Made by a program: the position numbers and the translations under genes. Shown one piece after another: positions 62,037 to 64,000 of a DNA stretch of 64,000 bases. The notes below the pieces were generated by a model, which saw only the letters and a list, made by a program, of their open reading frames with translations, did not search any database and was not told the DNA's origin. Origin of the DNA: Hymenobacter busanensis (GTDB taxonomy: Bacteria > Bacteroidota > Bacteroidia > Cytophagales > Hymenobacteraceae); NCBI RefSeq assembly GCF_008727865.1, contig NZ_VTWU01000006.1:1-64000 (forward strand), in the 5' to 3' direction. Position 1 is the first letter of the stretch. The number at the start of each line of letters is the position of its first letter.

Positions 62037-62092
62037 GGGGCCAACTTACGCAGCTCGGCCGCAAAGTGCCGAGACAAGCCGCCGCCGCGCCC

Positions 62093-62100
62093 TATTTTTG
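62093..62100 (+). promoter_or_regulatory. -7 element of the second HI0933-type gene
   Basis: TATTTTTG matches TAnnTTTG, 61 bases before the chosen TTG start. No -33 TTG at standard spacing is seen. Confidence 0.55.
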
Positions 62101-62160
62101 CGCCCCGGCTTGCCCCTGTTTTGCTTCCAATTCTGCGGCTGTTCCGCCGCCCCGTTTCGT

Positions 62161-63390
62161 TTGACGCAGCACCCCACAGTAGCCATTATTGGCGGCGGAC
62201 CCAGCGGCTTGCTGGCCGCCCAGCACCTGGCCGAAGCCGGCGTGCCGGGCGTGGCGGTGTACGAGGCGCAAGCCACGCCGGGCCGCAAGTTTCTGGTGGC
62301 CGGGCACGGTGGCTTCAACCTCACCAACGGCGAACCGGCCGCGCACTTCGGCCCTCGTTACGGCGCCCGGCAACCCGAATTCGAGCGTTTCCTCGCCTAT
62401 TTCAGCCCCGGCAGCCTGCGCCACTGGGCCGCCGACCTGGGCATTGCCACCTACGTGGGCAGTAGTGGGCGCGTGTTTCCCACCCCCGAGCACAAACCGG
62501 CGCACCTGCTGCGCGCTTGGCTGCAGCGGCTCGAAGCGTTGGGCGCGCAGCTGCACACCCGCCACCGTTGGCTCGGCTTCGAGGGCACCCACGGCCTGCG
62601 CCTGCGCGACGAGCGCACGGGAACGGAGCTTCGCATCGAGCCGCGCACTACGCTGCTGGCCCTGGGCGGCGCCAGCTGGGCCAAAACCGGCTCCGACGGC
62701 CAGTGGGTACCGTTGCTGGCCGACATCGGCGTCAGCAGCGTGCCGTTTGAGCCAGCCAATTGCGGAGCCGAAGTAGCGTGGTCACCTTTCTTTCGCGAAA
62801 AAGTAGGCCGTGCGCCGCTCAAAAACCTCGCCCTGCGCTGCGGCCCGGCGGAAGCCCGCGGCGAAGTCCTGCTCACCGAGTACGGCCTCGAAGGCACGCC
62901 CGTGTATGCCCTCACGCCAGCCCTGCGCGCTGCGTTGCGCCACGCTACGCCCGCGCCGCTCTACCTCAACCTCAAGCCTGACCTCTCGCCTACCGAACTG
63001 CAAGCGCGCTTGCGGCAGGCCCGCGCCGGCCGCTCCCTGCCCGACATGCTGCGCCAGACCTTGAAGCTAGGCCCGCCAGTACCCACGCTGCTGCGTGAGC
63101 TGGCCACGCCCGCACAGTTGCAGGACCCCGCGCAGCTCGCGCAGCTACTTCAAAACCTGCCGGTACCAATTGCCGGCCTGCGCCCGCTCGACGAAGCCAT
63201 CAGCACCGCCGGCGGCGTGCCGTTTGCCGAAGTCGACGAGCTGCTGATGCTGCGCCGCCGCCCAGGCACATTTGTGGCGGGCGAAATGCTCGATTGGGAA
63301 GCGCCCACCGGCGGGTATTTGCTGCAGGGCTGTTTCAGTACCGGGGCCTGGGCCGCGCAGGGCATGCGGCAGTGGCTCGACAAATCCTAG
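62161..63390 (+). CDS. HI0933-family flavoprotein, copy 2 (TIGR03862-like)
   Basis: The 409-residue product has the FAD-binding VAIIGGGPSGLLAA, then KFLVAGHGGFNLTN where copy 1 has GGGRCN, and the C-terminal WEAPTGGYLLQGCFS. These differences from copy 1 match the TIGR03862 subgroup. Function is unknown. A TTG start (LTQHPTVAI) is chosen because the region upstream to 62035 contains the promoter and overlaps a divergent gene. Both HI0933-type proteins are in this window, but they are not recent duplicates. Confidence 0.85.
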   Translation: MTQHPTVAIIGGGPSGLLAAQHLAEAGVPGVAVYEAQATPGRKFLVAGHGGFNLTNGEPAAHFGPRYGARQPEFERFLAYFSPGSLRHWAADLGIATYVGSSGRVFPTPEHKPAHLLRAWLQRLEALGAQLHTRHRWLGFEGTHGLRLRDERTGTELRIEPRTTLLALGGASWAKTGSDGQWVPLLADIGVSSVPFEPANCGAEVAWSPFFREKVGRAPLKNLALRCGPAEARGEVLLTEYGLEGTPVYALTPALRAALRHATPAPLYLNLKPDLSPTELQARLRQARAGRSLPDMLRQTLKLGPPVPTLLRELATPAQLQDPAQLAQLLQNLPVPIAGLRPLDEAISTAGGVPFAEVDELLMLRRRPGTFVAGEMLDWEAPTGGYLLQGCFSTGAWAAQGMRQWLDKS

Positions 63391-63402
63391 GCCGAGAGCG
63401 GG

Positions 63403-63657
63403 CTACAAGTGCCGCTCTACTTCGGCGGCCTCGGCTTCGGCCAATATGCGCTTGGCTTCTTCCACCAGCTTGTGGCCGGGGCTGAACTGCTCGCGGCAGA
63501 TGAGGCCCAGCAGCACGAAGAACGAGACGATGGGCAGCCCGCAGCCCAGCCCAAACCACAGCCAGAACGAGCGGCCGTAGCTGTACGCGCAATACCCCGT
63601 GACGAGCGGCAGCCACATCAGGGCGCATACAAAGCCAAAAAACAAATCGACCATCAT
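63403..63657 (-). CDS. Small membrane protein
   Basis: An 84-residue product with two hydrophobic segments (FFGFVCALMWLPLVTGYCAY and SFWLWFGLGCGLPIVSFFVL) and a charged C-terminal helix (KLVEEAKRILAEAEAAEVE). It begins with two Met codons. Function unknown. The stop codon is 12 bases from the flavoprotein stop. Confidence 0.75.
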   Translation of the reverse strand: MMVDLFFGFVCALMWLPLVTGYCAYSYGRSFWLWFGLGCGLPIVSFFVLLGLICREQFSPGHKLVEEAKRILAEAEAAEVERHL

Positions 63658-63893
63658 GGCATCACGGGGCTATGCGGGGGCTCACCTAAGATACAGTAAT
63701 CGGCAACCAAGCGCAAGCAAACCGGGCGCTGACTGTCTGGTACATCGGGCAAAAAAACAACCTGCGCGGGGCCCAAAAGTTGCCGGCCGCAGCCGCAGTT
63801 TCGGGGGCCGTGTACCTTGCAGCCGTGGTTTCGCGTACGAAGCCAACCATGCGGGCCTTTGCCGCCTTCCGGCCCGTTCGTTTTCGCCTGCCC

Positions 63894-64000
63894 ATGTGGG
63901 ATTACCAAAGCCTCTTTCGCGTCTCGGCCCAGCTGCTGGCCGAGGGTGTATTCAACCTGCTCGACCGCAACCTGCGCCCCGAAGTATTCTTGCTGGGCAT
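63894..64000 (+). CDS. 5' part of a gene cut by the window end
   Basis: The frame starts MWDYQSLFRVSAQLLAEGVF and runs to the end of the window (36 codons visible). An in-frame ATG at 63849 would extend it by 15 residues. It is not recognised. A -7-like TACCTTGC lies further upstream but is not a good match. Confidence 0.6.
   Translation, partial: MWDYQSLFRVSAQLLAEGVFNLLDRNLRPEVFLLG

Overview
The window looks like chromosome of a high-GC member of the Bacteroidota, most like Hymenobacter or a close relative (Cytophagales). The reasons are the -7 promoter element TAnnTTTG, often only a few bases before the start codon; very few Shine-Dalgarno sequences; Bacteroidota-typical families (DUF3127, S46 dipeptidyl peptidase, cyanophycinase with isoaspartyl peptidase, AddA/AddB-like nucleases, DUF1571, PA2169-like bundle protein); and an Asp/Gly/Tyr-rich protein of the type seen in such genomes. 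There is no rRNA, prophage, insertion sequence or CRISPR array.

Layout. 1-4.9 kb: one tRNA-Asp and the start of a second with a duplicated promoter, accA, an ADP-ribosylglycohydrolase, clpP, and an ECF sigma factor with a tightly coupled small partner. 4.9-13.7 kb: a leftward RNA-repair island with hen1 (RNA 3'-terminal 2'-O-methyltransferase), pnkp (kinase-phosphatase-ligase) and two different predicted nucleotidyltransferases of the DNA-polymerase-beta fold. An OmpA-domain protein and a small secreted protein are interposed. 14-21 kb: a secreted protein, a NUDIX hydrolase, an RhlE-type helicase, a small lipoprotein, an AT-rich gap, an XRE regulator with candidate operators, and a YcbB-type L,D-transpeptidase.

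21-33 kb: an M1 aminopeptidase, a cyanophycin-degradation pair (cyanophycinase facing isoaspartyl peptidase), a DUF3127 protein with an SSB-like C-terminal tip, short-chain dehydrogenases, a small basic DNA-binding-like protein, a Schlafen-AlbA_2 protein and a DPP11-like S46 peptidase. 33-46 kb: amidohydrolase, glycosyltransferase, DUF1571 protein, dehydrogenases, an HI0933-type flavoprotein, and a cold-shock pair (csp and deaD, each with a leader). An AlkD-like glycosylase, a thioesterase and a low-complexity protein follow.

46-57 kb: addA-like and addB-like recombination nucleases, unusually separated by about 3.5 kb of unrelated genes, each carrying an in-frame short-repeat tract. 57-64 kb: a deaminase, small membrane proteins, an MscS channel, a CLC chloride channel with CBS domains, a cation/proton antiporter, a second HI0933-type flavoprotein, and a gene cut off by the window end.

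Genes are mostly monocistronic or in short pairs, separated by strong hairpin terminators. The most notable unit is the RNA-repair island. In known systems Hen1 methylates the 2'-OH at the 3' end of a cleaved RNA and Pnkp heals and seals the break. The two extra nucleotidyltransferases suggest an end-templating or end-marking step whose chemistry cannot be read from sequence.
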